Shown in pieces: positions 54,883 to 63,838 of a stretch of DNA of 64,000 bases. Position numbers and translations under genes: made by a program. The notes under the pieces were generated by a model that saw only the letters and a list, made by a program, of their open reading frames with translations, was not told the origin of the DNA and made no database searches. This DNA comes from Thiopontia sp964344435 (GTDB taxonomy: Bacteria; Pseudomonadota; Gammaproteobacteria; GCF-002020875), in assembly GCA_964344435.1 (NCBI GenBank), contig CAYFNH010000002.1, forward strand, positions 1-64,000, read 5' to 3'. Every line of letters starts with the position of its first letter. Position 1 is the stretch's first letter.

Positions 54883-55868
54883 CGCCCACTCCGTTGCAAC
54901 AGATAGAGGAAGAGAGGTACACCAAGCATCGCCGTCACCACCCCGACCGGCAGCTGCTGTGGTGCCAGCAGCGTACGTGCCAGGGTATCGGAGAGAATCA
55001 GCAACCCGCCCCCCAGCAGCACCGTGGCCGAGACCAGCAGACGATGATCCCCGCCGACCATCAGACGAATCATGTGTGGCACCACCAGCCCGACAAATCC
55101 GACACTACCCGCCAGGGTAACCGCCGTTGCCGTCAGTAGTGAGGCCAGCAGAAAGAGGGTCAACCGCAGTCGTTCCACTGCAACCCCAAAGGCCGCAGCC
55201 TGTGCCCCTCCTCGGGTGAGCACATTGATCTCACGCGCCAATAGCAATGCAATGGCAGTACCCAACAGCAGCAGCAGAGATTCCCATCCAGGCAGATCGG
55301 GCTGCCCGAGATCCCCCATCAACCAGAAGACCATCCCCCGTAGCGCCTGATCGGGGCTTACCGCCAACAAGAAAGTAATCACTGCTCCCCACCCTGCAGC
55401 CACCACCACCCCGGTCAACAGCAGCCGCATCGGCTCCCAGCTTCCATGCAGACGCGCAAGCCCAAACACCAGCAACATCGACAACAGGGCTCCACCAAAG
55501 GCGGCCGGTGCCAGCCATACGACAGAGAGCCCCGTCATCAATGCCAACAGCGCTGCCACTGCCGCCCCACCAGACACACCCAGCACATAAGGGTCTGCCA
55601 ACGGGTTACGCAGCAGAATCTGCATCAACAGCCCGGAGAGCGCCAACAGACCACCAACCACAAAGGCGGTGACAACTCGCGGCAAACGCAGCTCCAGCAC
55701 CACCGTGGAGAGCACACCTGCATCACCCCCCCGCAGGATCTGCCACAGCAACTCCCAACTCACACTGCTGTTGCCAAGCTTCAACGAGAACAGCGCAGCC
55801 AACAGCACAAAAGCAACAAACGGGAGCAGTCGCAGGCTGTTGTGGGCGGTAGTGGGCAGGGCATCCAT
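54879..55868 (-). CDS. btuC: Cobalamin ABC transporter permease
   Basis: A 329-residue FecCD-family permease with about ten membrane helices. It has ELRLPRVVTAFVVGGLLALS near residue 50, LRNPLADPYVLGVSGGAAVA, and the cytoplasmic coupling region GSVGFVGLVVPHMIRLMVGG near 265 that contacts the ATPase. It works as a dimer with BtuD and is fed by BtuF. It is divergent from btuB; the 459-base spacer holds the cobalamin riboswitch. Confidence 0.93.
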   Translation of the reverse strand: MDALPTTAHNSLRLLPFVAFVLLAALFSLKLGNSSVSWELLWQILRGGDAGVLSTVVLELRLPRVVTAFVVGGLLALSGLLMQILLRNPLADPYVLGVSGGAAVAALLALMTGLSVVWLAPAAFGGALLSMLLVFGLARLHGSWEPMRLLLTGVVVAAGWGAVITFLLAVSPDQALRGMVFWLMGDLGQPDLPGWESLLLLLGTAIALLLAREINVLTRGGAQAAAFGVAVERLRLTLFLLASLLTATAVTLAGSVGFVGLVVPHMIRLMVGGDHRLLVSATVLLGGGLLILSDTLARTLLAPQQLPVGVVTAMLGVPLFLYLLQRSGR

Positions 55869-55999
55869 AGGCTGGCTATTATCCCCTCAGTTGAGAGAAC
55901 TTCAAACGGGGCTGCACCACTCATTCTGGAAAGGCCGGAAATTGGTCTCCTGCAGAAAAGTCCCGTTTGACTTGGTAAAACAATCTCTATATGATCCGC

Positions 56000-56210
56000 C
56001 TCCTGTTTTGGGTTCTCTGCTCAATATCCATTGAACAGGGTGAAAAGGGAAGTCTGGTGCGCTCAACCACAGCAACTCCAGCGCTGCCCCCGCAACGGTA
56101 GGTGAGGATAATCGGATCACACGCCACTGCATCGATGATGTGGGAAGGCGATTCGAACGGTACACAGAGACCACTCACAAGCCCGGAGACCTGCCCGAGA
56201 CAATACGTAG
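56000..56210 (+). promoter_or_regulatory. Cobalamin riboswitch upstream of btuB
   Basis: The plus strand shows the conserved aptamer elements in order: GGGAAGTCTGGTGCG (56047-56061), GCGCTGCCCCCGCAACGGTA (56081-56100) and the B12 box AAGCCCGGAGACCTGCC (56179-56195). It ends about 120 bases before the btuB ATG. In this class, bound adenosylcobalamin lowers receptor expression. The expression platform probably lies between 56210 and 56327, which contains GC-rich complementary stretches but no clear poly-T terminator. Apparent reading frames here are spurious. The boundaries are approximate. Confidence 0.93.
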
Positions 56211-56327
56211 GCCAAATCGCGGCGGGCGATAGCCGGGCAACGCTACTGCTGTCTTGTCTCTCTGTTCGCCGTGCTGGCTTTGGATTATCCCAGCGATATG
56301 CGGGCGTGCATATCTGGAGCATAGACA

Positions 56328-58178
56328 ATGAACAGAATCAGTACCCTCTCTGTTGCCCTGTTGGCAACGGCTACCCCTTTTTCCTTGATGGCTGCCAGTG
56401 AACTGGAGCCGGTGATTGTGACCGCAACCCGTACCGCGCAAACGGTGGATGAGAGCTTGGCGGCAGTCACAGTACTATCTCGCAACACCATCGAACAGAG
56501 CGGTGCAAGCAACCTAATGGAACTGCTAGCAGGTTATCCCGGAATCTATGTATCAGGTAAAGGTGGTGCTGGAACCGAGCAATCGATATTTTTGAGAGGG
56601 ACAAACTCGGATGCTGTATTGGTACTGATTGATGGAATCAAATTGGGATCCGCTACCACTGGACAACCTTCTTTCGCCCATTATCCACTATCGAACATTG
56701 AAAAAATCGAGATAGTCCGCGGCCCACGTTCCGCAATTTACGGAAGTGGAGCAATTGGTGGGGTAATCCAGATTTTCACAACAAAAGGTTCCACAAATAA
56801 TAAAACGATCACAACACTTGGGGTAGGCTCACTCGACACACACAAAATATCTATTACAAACAGTGGATCAATACCACAACTAAATTACTCTTTTACAGCA
56901 AGTCATTTCAGAACAGAAGGAATTACCTCTAAATTGGGTGAAAGTGGAACCGAAGCCGATCGGGACGGGTATGAAAACAACTCATTCGGTCTATCTCTTA
57001 GCAGCTACCTATCGGATTACACAGACATTTCCGTTCAATGGATGTATGCCAATGGAGAGGTTCAACTGGATGACCACCAATATGATGCACCAGGCGGAGC
57101 CTATTCTGATACCCTGCAACAATCTATTGGTACAACTCTGAATCACCAGGTCAGTGAACACTGGGACAGTAAACTTAAAATCGGTTATGTAGAAGACCTT
57201 TCTCAGACCTATGACAGTAACCCATCCACTATTGATACCTATAGAACCTCTGCCACCTGGCAAAATGATCTTTACATCGATGACAACACAATAACCCTTG
57301 GCGTTGATCATACTCAAGACAAGATCTCTTCTACAAAAAATTACTCTAACAACCGTGTGCAGGAGGATGCCCTGTTTGGTCAGTACCAAACCAAGACCTA
57401 TAACGGAGACTGGTTACTCGCATTTCGACACATTGATAACAACAGCTTTGGCTCACACAACACTGGCAATATCGAGTACGGGACAGAAATCTTTGACCAC
57501 TTAAGAGTTACTGCTGCATATGGTGAAGCATTCCATGCACCAGATATCAATGATCTTTACTGGCCTGTTCTAGGCAACACCTCCCTTTCTCCAGAAACAT
57601 CTAAAACATACGAGATCGGTTTCAGATTCAATATTTTTTCTGCCAAATGGAAAACTTCACTCTATCGAACTACGATAAAGAACTTGATCGAGTGGGCTGA
57701 TTCTGGAAGCGACCTTGATGGAGATGGATGGGATGACTGGATTCCCAGCAATGTAGGTAAAGCGCGGATTAAGGGCATTGAGGTTGAGGCCGAAACCTCG
57801 ATCAGCGGTTGGGACAGCCTGCTATCTCTCTCCTACATAGACCACAAAGATACCACTGTAAACAAAAGACTCATTCGAAGACCCATGTGGTCATACCGAG
57901 CTGCTGCCGACAAGCAGTACAACGAATATACATTTGGTTTAGCACTGCATGGTCAATCTTCCGCTTTCGACGACAAGAACAACACCAGAACACTGGGAGG
58001 GTATACCTTGGTTGACACCTATATTAGGTACATGATGAATCCACAAACAACTTTAAACGCTACAGTAACCAACCTCTCAAACCGGCAATACACACATGCC
58101 CTAGACAGTTCTACTCCCAGAAAAGCATATAATGCTCCTGATCGTGAGTTGATGTTATCGGTAAACTACGAGTTTTAA
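56328..58178 (+). CDS. btuB: TonB-dependent cobalamin receptor
   Basis: A 616-residue outer-membrane barrel. Signal peptide: residues 1-24 (ALLATATPFSLMAAS). The TonB box and plug start is LEPVIVTATRTAQTVDESLA, and the plug continues with GAGTEQSIFLRGTNSDAVLV and IEIVRGPRSAIYGSGAIGGV. A 22-strand barrel follows, ending DRELMLSVNYEF with the terminal Phe needed for assembly. Codon use is more AT-rich than in most neighbours. The upstream cobalamin riboswitch and the linked btuCDF and cobO fix the substrate as a corrinoid. Confidence 0.93.
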   Translation: MNRISTLSVALLATATPFSLMAASELEPVIVTATRTAQTVDESLAAVTVLSRNTIEQSGASNLMELLAGYPGIYVSGKGGAGTEQSIFLRGTNSDAVLVLIDGIKLGSATTGQPSFAHYPLSNIEKIEIVRGPRSAIYGSGAIGGVIQIFTTKGSTNNKTITTLGVGSLDTHKISITNSGSIPQLNYSFTASHFRTEGITSKLGESGTEADRDGYENNSFGLSLSSYLSDYTDISVQWMYANGEVQLDDHQYDAPGGAYSDTLQQSIGTTLNHQVSEHWDSKLKIGYVEDLSQTYDSNPSTIDTYRTSATWQNDLYIDDNTITLGVDHTQDKISSTKNYSNNRVQEDALFGQYQTKTYNGDWLLAFRHIDNNSFGSHNTGNIEYGTEIFDHLRVTAAYGEAFHAPDINDLYWPVLGNTSLSPETSKTYEIGFRFNIFSAKWKTSLYRTTIKNLIEWADSGSDLDGDGWDDWIPSNVGKARIKGIEVEAETSISGWDSLLSLSYIDHKDTTVNKRLIRRPMWSYRAAADKQYNEYTFGLALHGQSSAFDDKNNTRTLGGYTLVDTYIRYMMNPQTTLNATVTNLSNRQYTHALDSSTPRKAYNAPDRELMLSVNYEF

Positions 58179-58202
58179 TAGGCAACAGACCTCATTGACG
58201 AG

Positions 58203-59126
58203 ATGGTTAACTATTTTCCTTCCAAGCAAAGCCATTTCGCCTTTCATACGCGTGCCCTCTATCTGTTTATCACGCTCTCCGTCCTGATCCATGGGTTCAT
58301 ACTATACAACTGGAAAGAGCCTCTCCAATTCGACTTCGGGGGGCAACAACTCAATCAGCAGACCCTACAAATTGCGCTGCGTACACCTACCCCCAGACAT
58401 GTCGAAGTTGAACCTGCTGAGAAACCGGTAGAGCAGGCTGTTGAGCCTCCGCCCCCCCCTGTGGAAGAGGTGGCAGTCAAACAGGAACAGTCGGTAGAGG
58501 TCATTGAAGAGCCACCCCCGCAACCTGAACCTAAACCTGATCCTGATCCTGAGCCTGAGCCTGAGTCTGAGCCTGAGCCTGAGCCTCAAGTCATTCAACA
58601 ACCCTCTCCTCCTGCACCCAAACCAAAAAAACAGCACGTTCCCTTTCAACAGAAGAAGGCAGTAAAACCGGTTACAACCAAGCCGGTTAAATCAGTCGCA
58701 GCTGAAAAGGTGATTGATCCGACTCCGGTCAAACCAGTAACAGATCCCAAACCTGCCCCCAAATCAGCTCCTGAAGAAAAGACTGCAGAAGAGCCCGAAA
58801 CCAAGCTCAACGAGAGCGAAGCCACCCAACAATCCATCGCCATGATCCGCCGTCTGATTCAAGGTGAGCTCGGGCGGCACTTTCAATACCCCAGGGTGGC
58901 ACGCCGTCGTGGATGGGAGGGGAAGGTACAGCTTGAATTTACCGTACTACCGGATGGAGCAATCACCAACATCCGCATCATGCAGGGCAGCCAGTATAAA
59001 ATACTGGATCGTTCTGCCGTGAATACCATGACCCGTATCCACCACCTCAAGCAGATCTCCGAGGGGATGCTGCGTGCCCCTGTGCGCATGGAGATCCCGA
59101 TCATCTATCAACTCAGCAACCGTTAA
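58203..59126 (+). CDS. tonB: TonB-family energy transducer
   Basis: A 307-residue protein linking inner-membrane proton force to the outer-membrane receptor. It has an N-terminal membrane helix (about 17-36, LYLFITLSVLIHGFILYNW), then a long periplasmic spacer rich in Pro, Glu and Lys (EPKPDPDPEPEPESEPEPEP around 115-135, then K/P-rich). The C-terminal TonB domain has FQYPRVARRRGWEGKVQLEF, VLPDGAITNIRIMQGS and a final strand. It lies just after btuB and is probably dedicated to it. exbB/exbD are not in the window and must be supplied from elsewhere. Confidence 0.93.
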   Translation: MVNYFPSKQSHFAFHTRALYLFITLSVLIHGFILYNWKEPLQFDFGGQQLNQQTLQIALRTPTPRHVEVEPAEKPVEQAVEPPPPPVEEVAVKQEQSVEVIEEPPPQPEPKPDPDPEPEPESEPEPEPQVIQQPSPPAPKPKKQHVPFQQKKAVKPVTTKPVKSVAAEKVIDPTPVKPVTDPKPAPKSAPEEKTAEEPETKLNESEATQQSIAMIRRLIQGELGRHFQYPRVARRRGWEGKVQLEFTVLPDGAITNIRIMQGSQYKILDRSAVNTMTRIHHLKQISEGMLRAPVRMEIPIIYQLSNR

Positions 59127-59130
59127 TACC

Positions 59131-59727
59131 ATGTCCAAAGAAGAGAACCACAAACAACGCATGCAACGTAAAAAGGCGGTGATTGATGCCTCCATCGCCA
59201 AGGCCGACCGTGAACAAGGGGTACTCCTGGTACTGACCGGCAACGGCAAGGGCAAGTCCAGCTCGGCCTTTGGCATGGTGGCACGTGCACTGGGGCATGG
59301 ACTACGTGTCGGTGTGGCGCAGTTTATCAAGGGTAGCTCCGATACCGGTGAGGAGGCCTTTTTCAACCAACACCCCAACGTCAGCTGGCATGTACTGGGC
59401 GAGGGCTTCACCTGGGAGACACAGAATCTTGCTCAGGATATTGAAACCGCTCGGAAGGGGTGGGCCGTGGTCAAAGAGATGCTGGACGACGACTCCGTTG
59501 ATCTGATCGTGCTCGATGAGCTCACCTATCCACTCAAATATGGCTGGCTTGATCTCGACACCATATTAAACGACCTCAAGGGGCGCCCTCCAATGCAACA
59601 TGTGGTGATCACCGGCCGTGGTGCACCGGATGCTCTCTGCGAGGCCGCAGACACGGTCACTGACCTGAAGGATGTCAAGCATGCCTACCGTGCTGGAATC
59701 AAGGCTCAGCAAGGGATTGACCTGTAA
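59131..59727 (+). CDS. cobO: Cob(I)alamin adenosyltransferase, CobO/BtuR type
   Basis: Attaches the 5'-deoxyadenosyl group to cob(I)alamin. The 198-residue P-loop protein has LLVLTGNGKGKSSSAFGMVA around residue 32, GVAQFIKGSSDTGE, WHVLGEGFTWETQN near 90, LIVLDELTYPLKYGWLD and VVITGRGAPDALCEAADTVT. All family blocks are present. It starts four bases after tonB, extending the B12 uptake locus into assimilation of incoming corrinoids. Adenosylcobalamin is also the ligand of the riboswitch, which closes a feedback loop. Confidence 0.95.
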   Translation: MSKEENHKQRMQRKKAVIDASIAKADREQGVLLVLTGNGKGKSSSAFGMVARALGHGLRVGVAQFIKGSSDTGEEAFFNQHPNVSWHVLGEGFTWETQNLAQDIETARKGWAVVKEMLDDDSVDLIVLDELTYPLKYGWLDLDTILNDLKGRPPMQHVVITGRGAPDALCEAADTVTDLKDVKHAYRAGIKAQQGIDL

Positions 59728-59788
59728 TCCCACTCAATCATGGAGAGGAAATTGATACAATTTTGCTCCAGCAACCAATGAGAATATT

Positions 59789-60562
59789 ATGAGTAACAAA
59801 CAACCTGTAATTCTGATCGGTGCCGGTGAGATGGGCGGTGTATTCGCCCGTGGACTGCTGCGTGCCGGTTATCCCGTCCATCCGGTCACCCGCAAGATCT
59901 CGCTGGAGGAGACCGCCAACACGATTCCCGATCCGGAGTTTGTACTGGTGAGTGTAGCCGAAGGGGATCTCCACCCAGTACTGGAGCAGATTCCGGCTGC
60001 ATGGCGTGACCGTCTGGTACTGCTGCAAAATGAGCTTCTGCCCCGCGACTGGAAGCAGCATGGCCTCGACAACCCCACCGTGATCTCGGTCTGGTTTGAG
60101 AAGAAAAAGGGGATGGACTTCAAGGTGATCATCCCCTCTCCAGTGCTTGGCCCACACGCCCAGACCATTGCTGATGCACTCGCCACCCTGGAGATCAGCA
60201 GCAAGGTGCTGACCACCGATAGCGAACTGCTGCTGGAGCTGGTGCTGAAGAATGTCTACATCCTCACCACCAACATTGCCGGGCTCAAGGTGGGCGGCAC
60301 GGTGGGTGAACTCTGGGAGAATCATGAAGAGTTTGCTCGTACGGTAGCCAACGAGGTGATCGATCTGCAAGAGTGGCTGACTGGTGAGAAGCTGGATCGC
60401 GAGGCGCTGATCAACGGTATGGTGAGCGCTTTCAACGGGGATCCAAACCATGGCTGCATGGGACGTAGTGCCCCGGCAAGGCTACAACGGGCGCTACAAC
60501 AGGCCGCTGAGGCTGGGCTCTCACTGCCCACACTGGAACAGATCCGCGCGCTCAATGAGTGA
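59789..60562 (+). CDS. Rossmann-fold NAD(P)-binding protein, function unassigned
   Basis: A 257-residue protein with a dinucleotide-binding start ILIGAGEMGGVFARGLLRAG (GxGxxG at about 12-17). It continues PDPEFVLVSVAEGDLHPVLE and IISV-like strand VISVWFEKKKGMDFKVIIPS. Helices follow with LKNVYILTTNIAGLKVGGTV. It resembles ketopantoate reductase or proline-reductase-type enzymes only in the N-terminal fold, and I cannot name a substrate. The last bases overlap the cation transporter gene by eight, so the two are likely co-translated. Confidence 0.7.
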   Translation: MSNKQPVILIGAGEMGGVFARGLLRAGYPVHPVTRKISLEETANTIPDPEFVLVSVAEGDLHPVLEQIPAAWRDRLVLLQNELLPRDWKQHGLDNPTVISVWFEKKKGMDFKVIIPSPVLGPHAQTIADALATLEISSKVLTTDSELLLELVLKNVYILTTNIAGLKVGGTVGELWENHEEFARTVANEVIDLQEWLTGEKLDREALINGMVSAFNGDPNHGCMGRSAPARLQRALQQAAEAGLSLPTLEQIRALNE

Positions 60563-61691
60563 GCTGAACCACGCCGCAGAGGCCCGTCACGCCACCCTCA
60601 TCGGGGCATTGATCAATCTGCTGCTGAGTGGATTGAAAATCGTGGTCGGCACCGTGGGGAACTCTCACTCACTGGTTGCCGATGGGGTGCACTCCCTCTC
60701 TGATCTGATCTCTGACGTGATGGTGCTCTACGGAACCCACCATGGCAACCAGGAGGCTGATGAAGCACACCCGTATGGCCATGGACGCATCGAGACCTTG
60801 ATCACAGTTGCTGTCGGCCTGTTACTGATCGCCATCGCCATCGGCATTGCACTGAATGCGATTGACCACCTCTTTAATCCACAAACCCTGTCACAGCCCG
60901 GGAGCATGGTTCTAATCGCGGCGGCACTCTCCATTCTGTTCAAGGAGGGGCTCTACCACTACACCATGAGAGTGGCCACGCGCATCCGCTCCAAACTGCT
61001 ACGCGCCAATGCCTGGCACCATCGCACCGATGCGCTCTCTTCCGTGGTGGTACTGATTGGCGTCAGCGGTACCCTGGCCGGCCTGGAATATCTGGATGCC
61101 ATCGCCGCTGTGCTGGTGGCGGTGATGATTGCCCATGCCGGATTCGAACTGGGGTGGGAGTCGATTCAGGAGCTGATCGATACCGGACTGGAGCAGGAGC
61201 AACTGGAGCAGGTACGAGTGCAGATCCATCATGTGGAAGGGGTACGGGCCATGCACCGGCTGCGTACCCGCCGCATGGGGGCGAATGTACTGGTCGATGT
61301 CCATATTCTGGTCGACCCCCGTCTCAGTGTCTCTGAAGGTCACAAAATTGCTGACCATGTAGAGATGACACTCTATCAGGAGATCAGGGATGTCACTGAT
61401 GTTACCGTTCATATCGACCCGGAAAACGATGAACAAAATCACCCCTGTACCGACCTGCCGATGCGCAGTGAACTGATTGAACGGCTCACTACCTGCTGGG
61501 CCGACATCCCGGAGAGCCGCTATATTGAAGACTACACCCTCCACTATCTCGATGGGGAGCTGGATCTGGAGGTGTGGATACCACTATCCAAAATGGATTC
61601 GCTTTCCGAGGCTACTTCACTACAGCAGCGCATGAGCCACTGCCTCTCCGACGACCTGCAGATCAAACGGGTACGCCCACTCTTCTTCTGA
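60555..61691 (+). CDS. Cation diffusion facilitator transporter
   Basis: A 378-residue CDF-family divalent metal exporter with six predicted helices (about 13-210). Metal-site residues are visible as HSLSD in VADGVHSLSDLISD (His46, Asp50, TM2) and HHRTD in NAWHHRTDALSSVVVLIG (TM5), the HxxxD pair typical of zinc-type members. The cytoplasmic domain (about 215-300) has LRTRRMGANVLVDVHILVDP and a longer C-terminal extension than usual. CDFs include the magnetosome iron proteins MamB and MamM. The long C-terminus and HxxxD sites suggest a housekeeping zinc or cadmium exporter rather than a Mam protein. Confidence 0.9.
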   Translation: MSELNHAAEARHATLIGALINLLLSGLKIVVGTVGNSHSLVADGVHSLSDLISDVMVLYGTHHGNQEADEAHPYGHGRIETLITVAVGLLLIAIAIGIALNAIDHLFNPQTLSQPGSMVLIAAALSILFKEGLYHYTMRVATRIRSKLLRANAWHHRTDALSSVVVLIGVSGTLAGLEYLDAIAAVLVAVMIAHAGFELGWESIQELIDTGLEQEQLEQVRVQIHHVEGVRAMHRLRTRRMGANVLVDVHILVDPRLSVSEGHKIADHVEMTLYQEIRDVTDVTVHIDPENDEQNHPCTDLPMRSELIERLTTCWADIPESRYIEDYTLHYLDGELDLEVWIPLSKMDSLSEATSLQQRMSHCLSDDLQIKRVRPLFF

Positions 61692-61698
61692 CCAGATC

Positions 61699-62613
61699 AT
61701 GCTGGAAATTCTGATCCCGATGGCCTCGTTGATTCTGGTCGGTTCACTGTGGCGACCACTGCAGCCGATGGGGCTGGATGCAGACACCACCCGCCGATCT
61801 CTCACCGGACTGGTCTATGTACTACTACTGCCGGCACTGGTACTGGATGTGCTGTGGAAGGCCCCACTGGGAGTCGACTCCTTGCGCATCATCCTGATGG
61901 CAGCCTTCAGCGTGGTCAGTGCCGCACTTATCAGTACACTGGTTTTTCGCCGTCAGTGGGTTGCCGACCCCGCACGGGGTGCGCTCATCCTCGCTGCTGC
62001 CTGGGGCAATGTCACCTACCTGGGGCTGCCGGTACTGGAGCAGACCTTCGGCACTGCGTTTCGCAGCGTCGCCCTGCAGTTTGACCTGTTTGCCAACACT
62101 CCGCTGCTGCTCACCCTGGGAGTCTGGGTCGCACAGCGTCACGGCCAAGGTGTAGAGCCACGCAGTGCCGCTGCCGAGATCGCCCGGGTACCTGCCGTCT
62201 GGGCCGCCATTGCAGGGGTACTGCTCAACTTGAACCAGATCCCCAGCCCGGAGGGGCTGACAACCGTACTCAAACTGCTGGGCAATTCGGTACCTCCGCT
62301 GATGCTGCTGGCGCTGGGCATGGGGCTGCGCTGGGATGTACTGCAGTGGCGTGTTCTGCCCGTACTGCTGCCGGTGGTGCTGATACAGCTACTGATCACC
62401 CCCTTTGTCATCTACTGGATCAGCCTCGGTGTGGGACTGGAGGGCGACCTGCGCAGTGCCGTCATCCTCGAGGCCGCCATGCCCACCATGGTGCTGGGCA
62501 TGGTGATCTGTGACCGCTACCAGCTCGATACCGGTCTGTTTGCCGCAGCCACCACCCTCTCCACCGCACTCTCTCTGCTGACACTGCCACTCTGGTACAG
62601 CTGGCTTGGCTGA
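61699..62613 (+). CDS. AEC-family (auxin efflux carrier-like) permease
   Basis: A 304-residue inner-membrane protein with about ten hydrophobic helices. It has the inverted-repeat pattern of the AEC/BASS fold, with the broken helix near LILAAAWGNVTYLGLPVLEQ (about 96-115) and VILEAAMPTMVLGMVICDRY (about 255-275) in the two halves. Substrates of bacterial members are mostly organic acids such as malate, or unknown. It follows the CDF gene by seven bases and precedes a TRAP receptor. Confidence 0.85.
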   Translation: MLEILIPMASLILVGSLWRPLQPMGLDADTTRRSLTGLVYVLLLPALVLDVLWKAPLGVDSLRIILMAAFSVVSAALISTLVFRRQWVADPARGALILAAAWGNVTYLGLPVLEQTFGTAFRSVALQFDLFANTPLLLTLGVWVAQRHGQGVEPRSAAAEIARVPAVWAAIAGVLLNLNQIPSPEGLTTVLKLLGNSVPPLMLLALGMGLRWDVLQWRVLPVLLPVVLIQLLITPFVIYWISLGVGLEGDLRSAVILEAAMPTMVLGMVICDRYQLDTGLFAAATTLSTALSLLTLPLWYSWLG

Positions 62614-62656
62614 TTTATGATCCTCTCCATCAATCACAACAGAGGATGGAGAAACC

Positions 62657-63769
62657 ATGAAAGCACGTTTGCGTATCGCTGCAATCGCACTGGCGCTCGC
62701 TACTACTCTCAGCGGGTGCGGAGAGAATAACAACACTACTCAACAGAGCACTGCACCGGCAGCTGCCAAGGAGAGCTACAACCTGCGTCTGGCCCACACC
62801 TGGCCCACCAATTTTCCGATCTTCGGGGATGCCATCCACAACATGGCAAAGATGGCCCACAAAATGTCCGATGGCCGCATCAACATCACCATCGACTCCA
62901 AGAACAAACACAAGGCTCCCCTCGGTATCTTCGATATGGTGAAGTCCGGTCAGTATGACATGGGCCACTCCGCCTCCTACTATTGGAAGGGCAAGGTTCC
63001 CAATACCCTCTTCTTTACCACCATGCCCTTCGGCATGACTGCACCAGAGCAGTACGCCTGGCGCTACTATGGTGGAGGTCAGGAGCTGGCGGAGAAGGTA
63101 TATGCACCGCACAACCTGATCCCCTTCCCCGGTGGCAACACCAGCAACCAGATGGGTGGCTGGTTCCAGAAGGAGATCAACAGTATCGAAGATCTGCAGG
63201 GGCTGAAGATGCGGATCCCCGGTTTTGCCGGAGAAGTACTGGCCAAGGTAGGGGCCAAGCCAACCAATATCCCGGCGGGTGAGCTCTACACCGCATTGGA
63301 GCGCGGCACCATCGATGCTCTGGAGTGGGTTGGCCCCTCACTGGATCTGCGCATGGGGTTCCACAAGATCGCCCCCTACTACTACACCGGCTGGCACGAG
63401 CCCGCTACCGAGCTGCAGTTTTTGGTAAACAAGGAGAAGTGGAACAGCTTCCCGGCCGATATTCAGGAGATCCTGCGGGTGGCGATGCGTACTGCCGCGT
63501 ATGACATGTACGCCCACTCCTACCATGAGAGCGCCAACAACTGGGCCTCGATCCAGACCGAGTACCCCAATATTCAGGTCAAATCCTTCCCGGCAGAGGT
63601 ACTGCAAGCGATGAAGCATGCCAACGACACCTTGATCGCGGAGCGGGCTGCTGCCGATCCACTGGCCAAGGAGATCATTGACTCACAATCCACCTACCTG
63701 ACCAAGGCACGCGCATGGAGCAAGATCTCTGATCAGAGTTACTTCGAGACCATGGAGGCGTTGAAATAA
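62657..63769 (+). CDS. TRAP transporter solute-binding lipoprotein, DctP family
   Basis: A 370-residue periplasmic receptor anchored as a lipoprotein (signal RIAAIALALATTLSGCGENN with lipobox LSGC, Cys at about 22). The DctP fold shows NLRLAHTWPTNFPIFGDAIH, LGIFDMVKSGQYDMGHSASY, LQGLKMRIPGFAGEVLAKVG with the conserved carboxylate-binding Arg, and LERGTIDALEWVGPSLDLRM. This GTIDALEW form is common in receptors of aromatic or keto acids, but the ligand is undetermined. The membrane subunits DctQ and DctM are not adjacent; the next gene is convergent. Expected to pair with permeases encoded elsewhere. Confidence 0.92.
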   Translation: MKARLRIAAIALALATTLSGCGENNNTTQQSTAPAAAKESYNLRLAHTWPTNFPIFGDAIHNMAKMAHKMSDGRINITIDSKNKHKAPLGIFDMVKSGQYDMGHSASYYWKGKVPNTLFFTTMPFGMTAPEQYAWRYYGGGQELAEKVYAPHNLIPFPGGNTSNQMGGWFQKEINSIEDLQGLKMRIPGFAGEVLAKVGAKPTNIPAGELYTALERGTIDALEWVGPSLDLRMGFHKIAPYYYTGWHEPATELQFLVNKEKWNSFPADIQEILRVAMRTAAYDMYAHSYHESANNWASIQTEYPNIQVKSFPAEVLQAMKHANDTLIAERAAADPLAKEIIDSQSTYLTKARAWSKISDQSYFETMEALK

Positions 63770-63772
63770 CCC

Positions 63773-63810
63773 AAAACACCCACCCCTCTCAGGCAGGTGA
63801 GGGGTGGGTG
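63773..63810. terminator. Terminator between convergent genes
   Basis: CACCCACCCCTC (63777-63788) pairs perfectly with GAGGGGTGGGTG (63799-63810). On the minus strand it is followed by TTTT (complement of 63773-63776). It can end the minus-strand gene at the window edge and may also slow transcription from the TRAP receptor gene. Confidence 0.75.
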
Positions 63811-63838
63811 TCTGTCACCACAAGGGGCCTCCAGCCCA

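Noticed and set aside
60555..61691. Idea that the CDF transporter is a magnetosome MamB/MamM protein
   Set aside because: It has the HxxxD zinc-type sites and a long C-terminal extension, and sits far from the mms genes among unrelated transporters.
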